Program-made: the position numbers and the translations under genes | Assembly (NCBI GenBank): GCA_002344065.1 | Contig: DDTK01000012.1 | Coordinates: forward strand, 372,001-436,000 | DNA length: 64,000 nt | Direction of reading: 5' to 3' | Source of the DNA: Flammeovirgaceae bacterium UBA2366 | GTDB taxonomy: Bacteria; Bacteroidota; Bacteroidia; Cytophagales; Cyclobacteriaceae | The notes under the pieces: generated by a model | Databases searched by the model: none | Told to the model about the DNA's origin: nothing | The model's input: only the letters and a program-made list of their open reading frames with translations | Shown: positions 45,701-53,793 of the stretch, piece after piece | How positions within the stretch are numbered: the first letter of the stretch is position 1 | Layout: each line of letters begins with the position of its first letter

Positions 45701-48700
45701 TGTTGATAGCGGGTTAAGCGATGCTGTTTGATAAACCACACCGGTTTGTTGTTTACAAACCGGATTGGGTCCAAGAATTACATTGGGTGCAGGACTTGCT
45801 TCAACGGTTATGGTAATGGGTTGAGGATCACCCACGCAGCCATCAGCCGATATTTCTGTTACACTGATATTATAAATATCTGCAGCGGGGGCATTGGTAA
45901 GTCCTGGAAATTGTAAGAGCACAAAGAAATCACCGGGGCCACCACCGGCAAATCGTGTATAAAATCCTGGATTATCGGGAGGTAAATTCCAGGTATATGT
46001 TGCACCGGGATTAATAGTTTGTATCTGGTAAAGCACTATCGTAGGTCCCACGCAGACATTGGTACCACCAACAATGGGGTTAATACCCGGGCGTGGATTG
46101 ATTTGGAATTCAACTGATCCAACATTCTGACAGTTGGTTATTGTGTTGGTAACGCGAGCAAAAAATGTTTCGCTATCGTTAACATTATCAACATCCGTGG
46201 GAGTAGGGACAGGTATTGTTAATGCAGCATCAGTAAACCAGGCCACAGTACGATTCGCTGCTCCACCGGTTACAAGATTGTTATAGAATGTCAGGTCAAC
46301 GTTATTGATTGCATTGCCCCCAATTGTCTCTTCACAAAACGAAGGATTTTGATTGACCACAGCCGGGCTGGGATTAATGGTAAATGTTATTAATCCATCT
46401 TGCGTACAACCTGGAACAACATCGGTTCGGGTTACCCGGGTATAAATTTGACCACCATTTGAAATCAGTGAGGGGCCAACAAACGGAATTGTGCGGGCTG
46501 CATCACTGAAATATTGAACGGTTCGTCCGGCTGAACCAACAATTCCTGTTATGGGGTCATTTAATGAATTAAGAAATGCCAGCGTTACCGTTGCATTTCC
46601 CAATCCGGGTGAATCTTCACAAAGTGCAGGGAGTGGATTGTTATTGGCCGGAAGTGCATGGCGTGTAACGATTACCTGATCATTACTTGAACTACAAACA
46701 CCCAAGGCACTTGTTACCGTCCACGTAAACGTGGTGTTACCAACAGGTAATCCGGTTACGGAAGTTGTTGGGCTATTAACATCAGCAATAAACGGCAACA
46801 ATGCACCTGCGCTGGAAACAAAAATATTATCAAAACGATGAATTTGGTTGTTAAGCACATTCAGCACCCGAACAACAACTTCAAGTGAGTTTCCGGTTAA
46901 GCCTGATACCGTAAATGTATTGAATGCCCCATCAACAGCACTGTTACCAACAATCTCACCCAATAGCACTTCAGCTCCTCCATTAATTCTGTAGAACGCC
47001 CGAATGTACTCAGCCCCACTCATTGGCCCGAACTCAGCCAACTGAATAGAAATCCTGACGTTGGGTTGAGCCGTGATATTTATAGATGGTGAGCGCCAAA
47101 CCAGTTCCGCGTTAACATCATGCGCTTGCATAACACCCGACTGGACGCGCATATAATCGCCATTAACAAGACTATTTTCGAGTAACGTATTGGTATTAGG
47201 TGCGGTAATTGTCCAGCCGTCTGTAGGGTGTGTAAAGGAGATTGGATGGGGATTAGGCCCTGATAATCCTGTGCCGTCAGGATAACTAAAGGTTTGGTAA
47301 TACAAGGCACTGCCTATATTCCAAGTTCCGGTGCCTCCATTATTCACAGGAGTTGCATTGAGGCTAATGTCAGGATCGCACGTTGCAAAATCTGGGCCTG
47401 CTGCGGCAGGGGAAGGGAGTCGATCAAACGTTATTGTTAGCGGATCATTAACGGCCAAACAGGCACCAGTCGGATCATCCGTTATAAGGCGTAGCTGAAC
47501 TGAGCCTGCCGTAAAATCGGCAGCCGTTGGTATGTATACATCAGTTACCGGGTTGGTGTTATCAAAGTTACCAATAGCAGCACCGCTTGATTGAAAAGTA
47601 CCTGAACCTGTAACCCGCTCCCACCGTGCCTGCGATGCACCTCCACCAAACGTACCCGATAAATTTACATGAAAGGGAGCAGTTGGCGGGTTATTCAAGC
47701 AATGTGTAAAGTCTGGTGGAGCGGTAACCGTTGGAGGGTTTCTAAAAACAATGTCAACAAAATCATCCGAAGGTGCACATACACCAGAAGATAGTCTCCA
47801 ACGGAATGTATAGGTTCCGGGTAACGTTACGGTTACCACTGCATTTCTTGTGTTGATGTTTGGAACAAATGCTGAAGTACCTCCTGCCGGTCCTGCAGTT
47901 TGAGTCCACGTTCCTGTGGCGAACGTAGGATCATTTCCGTTTAGAGTGGCGGTAAGACCACAAACATCCTGATCGGTACCGGCTGCCGAAACAGGAGGAG
48001 TCGTACCATAGTCAATTTGCACTTCATCAAATGATGTACATAGTCCACTCACAATGGTCCACCTAAAAACATGAATACCGTTTGCAAATACACGCGCCAC
48101 AGCATTCGGGGTATTGGCATTTGGCGTAAAGGTTGGTGCCGCGCCCGGGCCACTTACCCTTGTCCATGTTCCTGTTCCTACGGAAGGAACATTTCCTGCA
48201 AGGGTAGCATCAAGTGGAGCAGGAATACATAGGGACTGATCCGGACCAGCATTTGCTAACCCGGGATTGGGAGATATATTAACGGTTCTATTGACCGGGT
48301 TTGAAGAACAAAATACACCTCCCCCATAATCAGCTGTTACAACATAATTCAAAGGATAGGATCCTGCTGTTGCCGTTGCTTCAACTGTGGGTGTCTGAAT
48401 ATTGGTTGCATCTAAAATACCTGTGCTTCCACCCCAGGTATGTGCTGAAACTGTAGGAGTAAATCCACCGCCTGCCGCAGGTAACACCGGATTACCATTT
48501 AAAAGTAGCGTTCCTCCTTCACAAAGATCTGCTGGGTTAGGTGTAATGTTTGCAGTAGGCCGTGCTCGAACATTGACAGCTAAAGTTCTTGTGTTATCGC
48601 AACGTGTACCGGCAGTTGTGGCTGTAACATACCGCCTGGCAACCGATACCGTACCAGCACCCGTTGCTGCACCAGTTGTTACAGAAATACTTTCGGTACC

Positions 48701-50140
48701 CTGTCCACTATTTATTGTCCACCCAGCAGGAACAGACCAAAAGTACTCTGTAGCGAGATTAAAATTACCAGATGTTACATCTGTAATGGTGATTGGTGTA
48801 GGCGCTCCACCGGGAACACTATACACAAACGTAGAAGATGGACAAAGATTTACCGGACCTGAAATTACACCAGGCTGTGGCAGTGTCGCTCTTCTAGTAA
48901 GGGTAACTTCAGTAGGCGCACTTCGGCAGGAACCTAAGGCAACACTTGACTCTGCCGTAACCCACCAATGCTTGCGCTGTCCTGCATTAATTTGACCAGC
49001 ACCGCCTCCACTTCCAGGTGTAAAAGTAGTGCCTGTTGCCACCTGTGTAGTCTGCGCAGGACTGGTCCACCATCTATAGGTTAATCCACCCACGGGCCCA
49101 CTTACAGATAAAGTCCTTGAATCCGGTTCACAAATATCACGGTTCGGTACTATAGGTGGATTTGGTGAATCAATAATTCTTATAAAAGCAGTGCGTTCAA
49201 CCGGGGGATTATCACCATTAATCAGGTTCACAGGAGGGCCAGGTATAGCGGGATCATCATATGGATTACAGAAATTCCAATAACGTATGGTGATTTGAAA
49301 CTCATCTCCCACTACAGGAAACCCTGGACCAAAACCACCGGGAGCAGTTATAGGTAAGGTAGGCCTACGCCTACCATCATTTATCACGACAAGCGGAGTC
49401 ATCAAAAACACACCCCTTGTATCTTGGTAATTGAATTGAATATTTGCACCTCCAGGGCCCGTTACAGGAACACCATTAACACTTACATTAGGTATTTTGG
49501 AGGCTGGATTATTAGTATTATAGACTATTTGTTGCCAACGTAACTGTTGATTGGGGTTTACAATAGGATCATTTGGAGGGTAGTTTGCAGGATAAAGTGA
49601 GTTACAATTCCATTCGGTCAAATCATTAAAAATAACATTAATCGGAACTCCTTCACATACTTCATGAACGTTTGTTCCTGTTGTAGGGGAAATTAATTGC
49701 ACATTCCCACCATTAAAAGCATCGGTCCGCCAAGTGGATACAAGCTGAGTTTGACGGGTCGTACCGCAAGCACCAGCATTATTTACTGTAATAAACATTT
49801 GCACTCTATACTCACAATCACTGTTGGCGGGATAATTGTGAGGTCGAGTGACAGTGTAGACTGCAGAACCAGCCACAAGATCTACAATTGTGAAAGCAGA
49901 TCCATCCCCCCAATCATAAAGCAATCTATAAGCTGGGCCAGCTGCCAAAGGTGCAGCAAAAGTAATATCGTACCTCATCGACACTGATACGGGGGAGCAT
50001 AAACCATTTGGTGTTGTTAAACTACCACTGGAGAGTACTGGAGGCAACAAAGCACACTGAGCGCTAAGTTTTAGCTGAATGGCTGTTGAAAATAAAAATA
50101 ATAACCCAAAATAAAGTAAAGCTTTAAATCTAAAATTCAT
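36788..50140 (-). CDS. giant repeat-rich secreted adhesin-like protein with type-B T9SS sorting domain (module 1)
   Basis: 4450 residues in one uninterrupted frame of 13.3 kb. Signal peptide at 1-28; an N-terminal domain (about 30-340: LLYDWGDGSAFTIV, FNDLTEWNC) shared with the 1233-residue protein; Ig/PKD-like domains to about 1730 including a domain interrupted by a foreign module (about 945-1110); 14 consecutive ~94-residue repeats (about 1735-3054); about six more diverged repeats to 3700; further PKD domains; and a C-terminal sorting domain (about 4343-4450: RIPNAFTPD, DRWGNMIFESKN, GWDGYDRNG, GVYVFKLVLR). Almost every repeat has two Cys about 65 residues apart, possibly a disulfide. Lys and Arg are scarce. 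Role by family: surface filament or adhesin, possibly in gliding or attachment. Followed by its PorP/SprF partner. Confidence 0.92.
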   Translation of the reverse strand: MNFRFKALLYFGLLFLFSTAIQLKLSAQCALLPPVLSSGSLTTPNGLCSPVSVSMRYDITFAAPLAAGPAYRLLYDWGDGSAFTIVDLVAGSAVYTVTRPHNYPANSDCEYRVQMFITVNNAGACGTTRQTQLVSTWRTDAFNGGNVQLISPTTGTNVHEVCEGVPINVIFNDLTEWNCNSLYPANYPPNDPIVNPNQQLRWQQIVYNTNNPASKIPNVSVNGVPVTGPGGANIQFNYQDTRGVFLMTPLVVINDGRRRPTLPITAPGGFGPGFPVVGDEFQITIRYWNFCNPYDDPAIPGPPVNLINGDNPPVERTAFIRIIDSPNPPIVPNRDICEPDSRTLSVSGPVGGLTYRWWTSPAQTTQVATGTTFTPGSGGGAGQINAGQRKHWWVTAESSVALGSCRSAPTEVTLTRRATLPQPGVISGPVNLCPSSTFVYSVPGGAPTPITITDVTSGNFNLATEYFWSVPAGWTINSGQGTESISVTTGAATGAGTVSVARRYVTATTAGTRCDNTRTLAVNVRARPTANITPNPADLCEGGTLLLNGNPVLPAAGGGFTPTVSAHTWGGSTGILDATNIQTPTVEATATAGSYPLNYVVTADYGGGVFCSSNPVNRTVNISPNPGLANAGPDQSLCIPAPLDATLAGNVPSVGTGTWTRVSGPGAAPTFTPNANTPNAVARVFANGIHVFRWTIVSGLCTSFDEVQIDYGTTPPVSAAGTDQDVCGLTATLNGNDPTFATGTWTQTAGPAGGTSAFVPNINTRNAVVTVTLPGTYTFRWRLSSGVCAPSDDFVDIVFRNPPTVTAPPDFTHCLNNPPTAPFHVNLSGTFGGGASQARWERVTGSGTFQSSGAAIGNFDNTNPVTDVYIPTAADFTAGSVQLRLITDDPTGACLAVNDPLTITFDRLPSPAAAGPDFATCDPDISLNATPVNNGGTGTWNIGSALYYQTFSYPDGTGLSGPNPHPISFTHPTDGWTITAPNTNTLLENSLVNGDYMRVQSGVMQAHDVNAELVWRSPSINITAQPNVRISIQLAEFGPMSGAEYIRAFYRINGGAEVLLGEIVGNSAVDGAFNTFTVSGLTGNSLEVVVRVLNVLNNQIHRFDNIFVSSAGALLPFIADVNSPTTSVTGLPVGNTTFTWTVTSALGVCSSSNDQVIVTRHALPANNNPLPALCEDSPGLGNATVTLAFLNSLNDPITGIVGSAGRTVQYFSDAARTIPFVGPSLISNGGQIYTRVTRTDVVPGCTQDGLITFTINPSPAVVNQNPSFCEETIGGNAINNVDLTFYNNLVTGGAANRTVAWFTDAALTIPVPTPTDVDNVNDSETFFARVTNTITNCQNVGSVEFQINPRPGINPIVGGTNVCVGPTIVLYQIQTINPGATYTWNLPPDNPGFYTRFAGGGPGDFFVLLQFPGLTNAPAADIYNISVTEISADGCVGDPQPITITVEASPAPNVILGPNPVCKQQTGVVYQTASLNPLSTYSWSVIAGDAAIVGAASGVGLNQVIVDFGTANSSTIRVQEVSPTGCSGAAATLVINANDRPVMTSLPAVSLCGGTAVQDALTLTASIPASTFNWIVTSVTGLVSGSAVGNNGVGQINQTLTNFSGAVGSVTYRVVPTSPDGCAGPSQDVVVTVNPAPVIASGQTRTICSGQPVNKEIFLSPLNLPPGTAFNWAAPVMSDASVQGSAGNNVLAGAPGTFHITDVLVNTSLAPITATYTITPTSGAGCVGVAETIVITINPEPVSANSVAPVFCSGVGFSINPQANITNALPSSFTWTAAYPFGLTGGAANGVGNVSGTLTNLTTAQLSAVYTVTPTSAGGCAGATFTITVPVNPQPVGNNTIAPAICSNVGFNINPQTSITNTIVSTFTWTAVYPAGLTGGAANGVGNVAGTLVNLTNIQLSAVYTVIPTSTPEGCVGAPFTITVPVNPEPVGVNAVKAIVCSDNPFSFDPQAEISNGVASTFTWTAAYPAGLTGGAAAGVGQIAQTLTNLTGGVLNAVYTVIPTSASSCAGTPFTITVPVDTEPVGADVTKAAQCSNVAFNFDPQNDITNGVLSTFTWTAAYGAGLSGGAGNGTGNITETLTNLTAAPINAVYTVVPTAQGGGCIGNPPFIITVPVNPQPVATNQTKAVVCSNIAFSFDPQTQITNGVISNFTWTAVYPAGLTGGAGAGTGLVAETLVNLTAGQLSAVYTVTPTSVGGCLGATFTITVPINPQPVGASVTKAAACSNVGFNFNPQLDITNGVASNFSWTAVYQAGLTGGVTNGNGNISETLVNVTGGVLNAVYTVTPTSAAGCAGAPFVITVPVNPEPVGANDIKAIVCSDVAFNFNPQLEITNGVTATFAWTAVYGGGLTGGAGAGIGNINETLSNLSGASLNATYTITPTSLNGCVGSPFTITVPIASEPVGANSTKAAVCSDIAFSFDPQAEITNGTVATFTWTAAYPAGLTGGAANGIGVINQTLNNQTGGQLNAVFTITPTTAGSCVGSTFTITVPINPEPVGSNAVRPAVCSDVAFNFNPQNDIINGVTSTFAWTAVYDAGLTGGSGAGAGLLSETLTNLTGGPLNAVYTITPTSVNGCGGSTFTITVPVNPEPVGADALKAAVCSDVAFNFNAQLEITNGVTSTFTWTASYAAGITGGAGNGNGAVAETLINITSTQLNAVYTVTPTSTNGCAGAPFTITVPVDPKPVAVNTVKAPVCSDVPFSFDPQDNVQNSITATYTWTAVYDPGLTGGAANGVGLVAGTLTNLTGGTLNAVFTVTPTSTVTNCVGPNFTITVPVRSEPVGADATKAAVCSDVAFNVNPQLDITNGIISTFTWTAVYDAGLLNGSGAGAGPLSETLNNITGGVLNAIYTVTPTSGNGCEGAPFIITIPVSSEPLGADATKAPVCSNTAFSFDPQLDITNGIVSTFTWTANYDFGLTGGAANGIGNVTGNLQNLTGGVLNAVFTVTPASGSSCPGSTFTITVPINPQPVGANVTRPAVCSDVPFSLDPQDNVTNLVPSTFTWTATYAPGITGGTGAGVGPLAETLHNETGGPLNAVYTVTPTSTDGCVGNPFVITLPVNAEPVMNPNLDATVCSDAITNIVLSTNGLSIPAAAFNITNITVAAGLTPAAGNSIVQNGVNANAIRNDRYNNVTAGSLVVSYTIVPVSPQGCVGDPEVINVTIDPEPVIDPALSPLPACSDVTTGVLLGVAPGSVAAASYNITQINWDLGLQPGPGNASIGAAQPATAIQNDFFTNTTNSPLQARYRVIPVSAAGCAGDEGLVIFTVNPSPEVASNLNAIVCSNEASNIILGTSPTSAVAASYDIMSIVVDAGLTPVTFNPAAPRNTVDINEIRNDVFANNTNGVLTVTYNVVAITGAGCRGPVRPIVLRVEPNVLATPVNNTTDICSNTLTNIVLNSPTVPSAGIITFNYQAFASSGLVSGFFPIQSNLPQGHVITDNLVNNDDTPQFVTYRITPVANGAKTGNGCTGNFVDVIVNIEPKPKVIVTPTQTTVCEGIPTGFSLTSNTVPSSGSVEFELVNIVATGGVTGFSPIGSIFTSGSMLDDILDNPTPVTQTVTYTLRPQTPAVGCVGDNVQLVVTVNPRPIITASSLSEQICSGSNINISFTYDVVNTIGLWTRVADPNVIGSSPGAGSLLFQTLFNNSNTPGNVVYTVTPTSPAGCQGTPVVINVTVDPIPSVTGLPPAITVCDDNSINVSLSSPVAGTVFNWTATPSSVNITGFTSPNTGNVINETLSNGDFFPGTLLYQVTPTGPAPTACVGNPATMVVTVAPTVGGRWLTTDLALCVGQTQFLVLQLDGQPPFTATYTATDANGTTSFPLTGLGNIRVIPVSPTLTTTYQLTAVSDVNGCPFVPVGESVTVTVGETDATFSIVGPATGCSPYTGTFQYNQVAGVTYNWRWFDGTEDTFTAAVSNPNATITHVFTNPSPTGTISYKVTLQTTLDPPLDICQDVHFETVSVFPEIFVNIFPDKNEICSGETINFFNSSIGAATHRWFYRVQGNIGQEIDVRTTQQVSYTFTNTSTQNPIIYEVVYVANNGNCPSPELIIPITVYRAVTAGFDEGVIPPFMGGVSTVTFTNTSVPVDPVDFAYNWDFGIGAVPNTQSGVGPFAVDYTSPGLRDVRITAVNLAAQANGLDCSSTFSKSINIILPPLVAAFDYTPDAACFPATIEITVNNATGDIYEWQVIDQNGRVTAVSTAPLPVFFIANPGEYTIFLRTTNSITGQVAFADNSGTGPNAMPGKVPVPIYPKPQAAFQARPTTLFVPDTELVTFNFSQPSAVPSDTVAFWWNFGDTNEIVKRLFGESDPTYFYPVEGRYTISMVMREVRGNVVCTDTARAEIIAREGGQVRIPNAFTPDPSGPNGGISGPGGVNDVFLPYVRGINTNEPNSFNMQIYDRWGNMIFESKNVPGQPLRGWDGYDRNGNLLPAGVYVFKLVLRLVDGQRTTQIGDVTLIR
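40977..44938 (-). repeat. 14 tandem ~282-bp coding repeats in the giant gene
   Basis: Period 282 bases (94 codons), in frame. Consensus features of each unit: NPEPVGAN, a Cys in AxVCSDVAF, NFDPQ, ITNGV, STFTWTAVY, AGLTGGA, ETLTNLTGG, LNAVYTVTPTS, a Cys in GCxGxPFTITVPV. Units differ mostly by synonymous and conservative changes; flanking units on both sides are more diverged. Confidence 0.93.
46812..47306 (-). other. domain inserted into an Ig/PKD-like domain of the giant protein
   Basis: About 165 residues (LYYQTFSYPDGTG ... HRFDNIFVSS) interrupt a domain whose two halves (TGTWNIGSA and LLPFIADVNSPTTSVTGLP) would be contiguous in the sister domains just before it (GTWTRVSG.., GTWTQTAG..). 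The insert has the beta-rich look of a jelly-roll or MAM-like binding module (EYIRAFYRINGGAEVLL, DNIFVS). The fold assignment is inference. Confidence 0.6.
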
Positions 50141-50286
50141 TGAGTTAGTAATAAAAATTCCGTTAAAATAATCATACTATTCCGTTCAGCCAAACGTGTA
50201 GACAGTAGAGGTAAATCAAGCTTTAGATACAAATTAAAGTGGGTTAGTAACCTCCGGATGTCCCCAAGAAAGAACCAACCTTCAGC

Positions 50287-50317
50287 TTAGTTTATTAATC
50301 CTAAACCCCTACCTTTG
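50287..50317 (+). promoter_or_regulatory. probable pyrG promoter
   Basis: TTAG (50287-50290), a 19-base spacer, TACCTTTG (50310-50317), 19 bases before the pyrG ATG; the -7 box matches TAnnTTTG exactly, the -33 box at three of four bases. Confidence 0.6.
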
Positions 50318-50336
50318 CACCCCGTAACAACCATCC

Positions 50337-51959
50337 ATGTCGGCAGCAAAATATATATTCGTTACGGGAGGGGTGACCTCATCCCTGGGAAAAGGCATTA
50401 TTTCAGCCTCGCTGGGCATGCTTCTGCAGGCCCGCGGATTTAAAGTAACCATCCAGAAGTTTGATCCCTATATTAATATAGACCCGGGAACGCTTAATCC
50501 CTATGAACACGGGGAGTGCTATGTGACCAACGATGGTGCTGAAACCGACTTGGACCTGGGGCATTATGAGCGCTTTTTAAATGTGCCCACCTCGCAAAGC
50601 AACAACATTACTACCGGCCGCATCTATAATAATGTGATCACCAAGGAACGTCAGGGTGAATACCTCGGCAAGACCGTTCAAGTGATCCCGCATATCACGG
50701 ATGAAATCAAGCGCAACATATATTTATTGGGCGAGAGTGGTGAGTACGATTTTATCATCACTGAAATTGGCGGATCAGTAGGTGACATCGAATCGCTTCC
50801 CTTTATCGAAGCGGTGCGCCAGGTGAAGTGGGATCTTGGTGCCAACAACGCTATGGTCATCCATCTTACGCTCATCCCCTACCTTAAAGCCGCCAAAGAA
50901 CTTAAGACCAAACCTACGCAACACTCTGTAAAGGAACTGCTATCCTACGGAGTTCAGCCGGATATATTAGTATGTCGTACGGAAATGCATTTGCCCCAGG
51001 ACATTCGTAAGAAGCTGGCCCTGTTTTGCAACGTGCACCTTAACTCGGTTATTGAAGCTATCGATGCCGACACAATTTATGATGTACCCATTCTCATGCG
51101 CAAAGAAAAACTTGATGAGCGTGTGTTGGCCAAATTAAAACTTCAAACCAAAACAGAGCCGGACTTAGAACATTGGAAAGACTTTCTGGGCAAACTGAAA
51201 AACCCTACAGAGGAAGTAACCATTGGCTTGGTGGGTAAGTACGTGACCCTTCCTGATGCCTATAAATCTATTGTTGAGGCGTTTGTACATGCGGGATCGC
51301 AAAACGATTGCCGTGTAAACCTGAAGTGGATTTCATCAGAAGAAATCAACACAGAAACTGTATCCCTATTGTTCAAAGGATTAGACGGCATTTTGGTAGC
51401 TCCTGGTTTTGGAGAGCGGGGCATGGAAGGAAAGATAGAAGCCATTCGTTACATCCGCGAAAATAAAATACCATTTTTTGGCATTTGTCTGGGTATGCAA
51501 TGTGCTGTGATAGAATTTGCCCGTCATGTTGTTGGTCTAGGTGATGCCAGCTCAACAGAACTCAATCCCAAAACCAAGCACCCGGTTATTGACCTGATGG
51601 AGGCCCAGAAAAAAATTACTGCGAAAGGTGGCACCATGCGCCTGGGAGCCTATACCTGTAAACTGAAAAAAGGAAGCAAAGCTGCACAAGCTTATGGTGA
51701 AGCAACCATTCAGGAACGCCACCGCCATCGTTATGAATTCAACAACGCTTACCTCGAACGTATTGAGGAGGCTGGACTTAAAGCTGTCGGTATCAATCCT
51801 GAATCAAACCTCGTGGAAGTTGTTGAACTCAAAGATCATCCCTGGTTTATAGGCGTACAGTATCACCCCGAATTGCGAAGCACTGTTATGAATCCTCATC
51901 CCCTCTTTGTTGGATTTGTTGAAGCTTCGGTTAAGTATAAGAAATCGTTAACTGCATAA
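50337..51959 (+). CDS. pyrG: CTP synthase
   Basis: 540 residues, full length. Makes CTP from UTP with ATP and glutamine. N-terminal amidoligase domain (about 1-270: FVTGGVTSSLGKGI P-loop, QKFDPYINIDPGTLNPYEHGE, TEIGGSVGDIES) and C-terminal class I glutamine amidotransferase (about 290-535: GFGERGMEG, FGICLGMQC nucleophile, YHPELRS His-Glu). Start is well fixed by the upstream promoter box and family length. Divergent from the giant adhesin gene; followed 19 bases later by yidC on the same strand. Confidence 0.98.
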   Translation: MSAAKYIFVTGGVTSSLGKGIISASLGMLLQARGFKVTIQKFDPYINIDPGTLNPYEHGECYVTNDGAETDLDLGHYERFLNVPTSQSNNITTGRIYNNVITKERQGEYLGKTVQVIPHITDEIKRNIYLLGESGEYDFIITEIGGSVGDIESLPFIEAVRQVKWDLGANNAMVIHLTLIPYLKAAKELKTKPTQHSVKELLSYGVQPDILVCRTEMHLPQDIRKKLALFCNVHLNSVIEAIDADTIYDVPILMRKEKLDERVLAKLKLQTKTEPDLEHWKDFLGKLKNPTEEVTIGLVGKYVTLPDAYKSIVEAFVHAGSQNDCRVNLKWISSEEINTETVSLLFKGLDGILVAPGFGERGMEGKIEAIRYIRENKIPFFGICLGMQCAVIEFARHVVGLGDASSTELNPKTKHPVIDLMEAQKKITAKGGTMRLGAYTCKLKKGSKAAQAYGEATIQERHRHRYEFNNAYLERIEEAGLKAVGINPESNLVEVVELKDHPWFIGVQYHPELRSTVMNPHPLFVGFVEASVKYKKSLTA

Positions 51960-51978
51960 TTTTTTTTAATCGTTTACA

Positions 51979-53793
51979 ATGGATAGAAATTCAGCCATAG
52001 GCCTCACGTTAATTGCCGTATTGTTACTGGCTTACTTCACCTGGTTTGCTCCCAAGCCGGAAGATTTGCCTCAGCCTGCAAATCAACCGCCAACTGATCA
52101 ATCTTTACCAAGTCTTGATTCTGCTGCAAAGCCATCATCATCTGATAGTACTTTGGTTGCTTCGATGGGTGAACTCGCCACTTCTCTCACCGGTCAGGAA
52201 GAATTAAAACACCTGGAGACCAATGATCTCAAAATTACCTTCACTACGAAAGGTGGAACGATCAGGGACCTGGAACTAAAAAACTATAAAACTTATCACG
52301 GCAAACCCTTGGTACTGGTTGATCCTTCTTCCAATACCTTTAAGCTACTCACTCAATATAACGGTAAAGCAATTGATTTGCATGGACTGTACTATTCTGT
52401 AAGTGAAACAAAAAAAGCCGATACCACCTTTTTAACATTTACACCTAATCTATCCGAAGGAGCATCCTGGAAGCTTGTTTATTCGATTCCTGAAAATGGA
52501 TTTAAAATAGGTTTCTCCATCCAGTCATCCGGATCATCCACCCAGTTTTCTGACGAATTGGAGCTGAATTGGAATGCTATTCTTCGTCCGCTTGAAAAAG
52601 ATATTAATGACAGTCGTAACAACACCACCATCACCTATTATCAAAATGGTTCCTTCGATGAACTCAGTCAGCGGTCTACAGATACGGAGCGGGAGGTACT
52701 TTCAGGAAATCTGAACTGGGTTTCTATCAAACAAAAATTTTTCCTGGCATCCATCATTTCTGAAATCGGATTTCCAGGCGGTGAAATTGAAACCTCCGTC
52801 AATACTTCCGATCCTACGGTGGTCAAGCGCGCCACGGTAAAAATTAAAATTCCAACAAAAGAAGTTACTGAAGGAAAAGCCAACTATGCCCTCTATTTTG
52901 GACCCAACGATTATAAAGAACTGGGAAAGGTAACAGAGAGTTTTGCGAAAAACGTTTATTTGGGTTGGCCACCGGTGTACTGGATCAATAAGTATGTGAT
53001 CTTCCCCGTATTCTATTTTCTCACCAATACCATCGGCAATTTCGGATTGATCATCATCATCCTGGTTATTGTTTTACGAATCATACTACTTCCGCTTTCG
53101 TACCGCTCCTACTTAAGCATGGCGAAGATGAAGGTGTTGAAACCTGAGCTTGACGAAATCAAGGAGAAGTTTGGTGAAGACATGACCAAGGTGCAACAGG
53201 AGCAAATGAAGCTCTATCAGCAAGCGGGAGTAAATCCATTAAGCGGGTGTATTCCATTGGTTCTGCAAATGCCAATCCTGTTTGCAATGTTCTACCTTTT
53301 TCCGAATAGTATTGAACTACGGCAGCAATCATTCTTATGGGCCGAGGATCTTTCTACGTATGATTCCATCCTGAATCTACCGTTTATGATTCCGCTCTAT
53401 GGTGATCACGTGAGTTTATTCACCTTGTTAATGACAGTCTCTACTTTGGTGTATACCTGGCAGAACAACCAGATATCCTCTGTACAAGGTCCGATGAAGT
53501 CGATGTCGTACATGATGCCGATAATTTTTCTTTTTGTACTCAACTCCTTTCCTGCCGGGTTAAGTTACTACTACTTTATCACTAACCTGATAACCTTTGC
53601 ACAACAAGCCATTATCAAACGCTTTGTGAATGAAGATAAAATCAAGGAGGTAATGGAAAACCACCGCAAGATGATGGCCTCTGGTACAGTTAAGAAATCG
53701 AAGTTTATGAGTAAACTGGAAGATGCCATGAAAGCCAGTGAGGAAGCACGTAAACAATCGGAAGAAGCGCGTAGAAAGAAGAAAAAGAATTAA
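51979..53793 (+). CDS. yidC: membrane protein insertase YidC
   Basis: 604 residues. An N-terminal anchor helix (about 7-24), a large periplasmic beta domain (about 60-340), then the conserved Oxa1-like core: GNFGLIIIILVIVLRIILLPLSYRS, MKVLKPELDEIKEKF cytoplasmic hairpin, GVNPLSGCIPLVLQMPILFAMF, and two further helices, ending in a Lys/Glu-rich tail (EEARRKKKKN) likely to touch ribosomes. Inserts inner-membrane proteins alone or with SecYEG. Adjacent to pyrG, an arrangement often seen in Bacteroidota. Confidence 0.97.
   Translation: MDRNSAIGLTLIAVLLLAYFTWFAPKPEDLPQPANQPPTDQSLPSLDSAAKPSSSDSTLVASMGELATSLTGQEELKHLETNDLKITFTTKGGTIRDLELKNYKTYHGKPLVLVDPSSNTFKLLTQYNGKAIDLHGLYYSVSETKKADTTFLTFTPNLSEGASWKLVYSIPENGFKIGFSIQSSGSSTQFSDELELNWNAILRPLEKDINDSRNNTTITYYQNGSFDELSQRSTDTEREVLSGNLNWVSIKQKFFLASIISEIGFPGGEIETSVNTSDPTVVKRATVKIKIPTKEVTEGKANYALYFGPNDYKELGKVTESFAKNVYLGWPPVYWINKYVIFPVFYFLTNTIGNFGLIIIILVIVLRIILLPLSYRSYLSMAKMKVLKPELDEIKEKFGEDMTKVQQEQMKLYQQAGVNPLSGCIPLVLQMPILFAMFYLFPNSIELRQQSFLWAEDLSTYDSILNLPFMIPLYGDHVSLFTLLMTVSTLVYTWQNNQISSVQGPMKSMSYMMPIIFLFVLNSFPAGLSYYYFITNLITFAQQAIIKRFVNEDKIKEVMENHRKMMASGTVKKSKFMSKLEDAMKASEEARKQSEEARRKKKKN

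Noticed and set aside
36923..49987. Many open frames of 60-200 codons on the plus strand opposite the giant gene, some evenly spaced at 282 bases
   Set aside because: They are antisense shadows of the repeat array; their spacing follows the repeat period and their proteins look like reversed low-complexity sequence.
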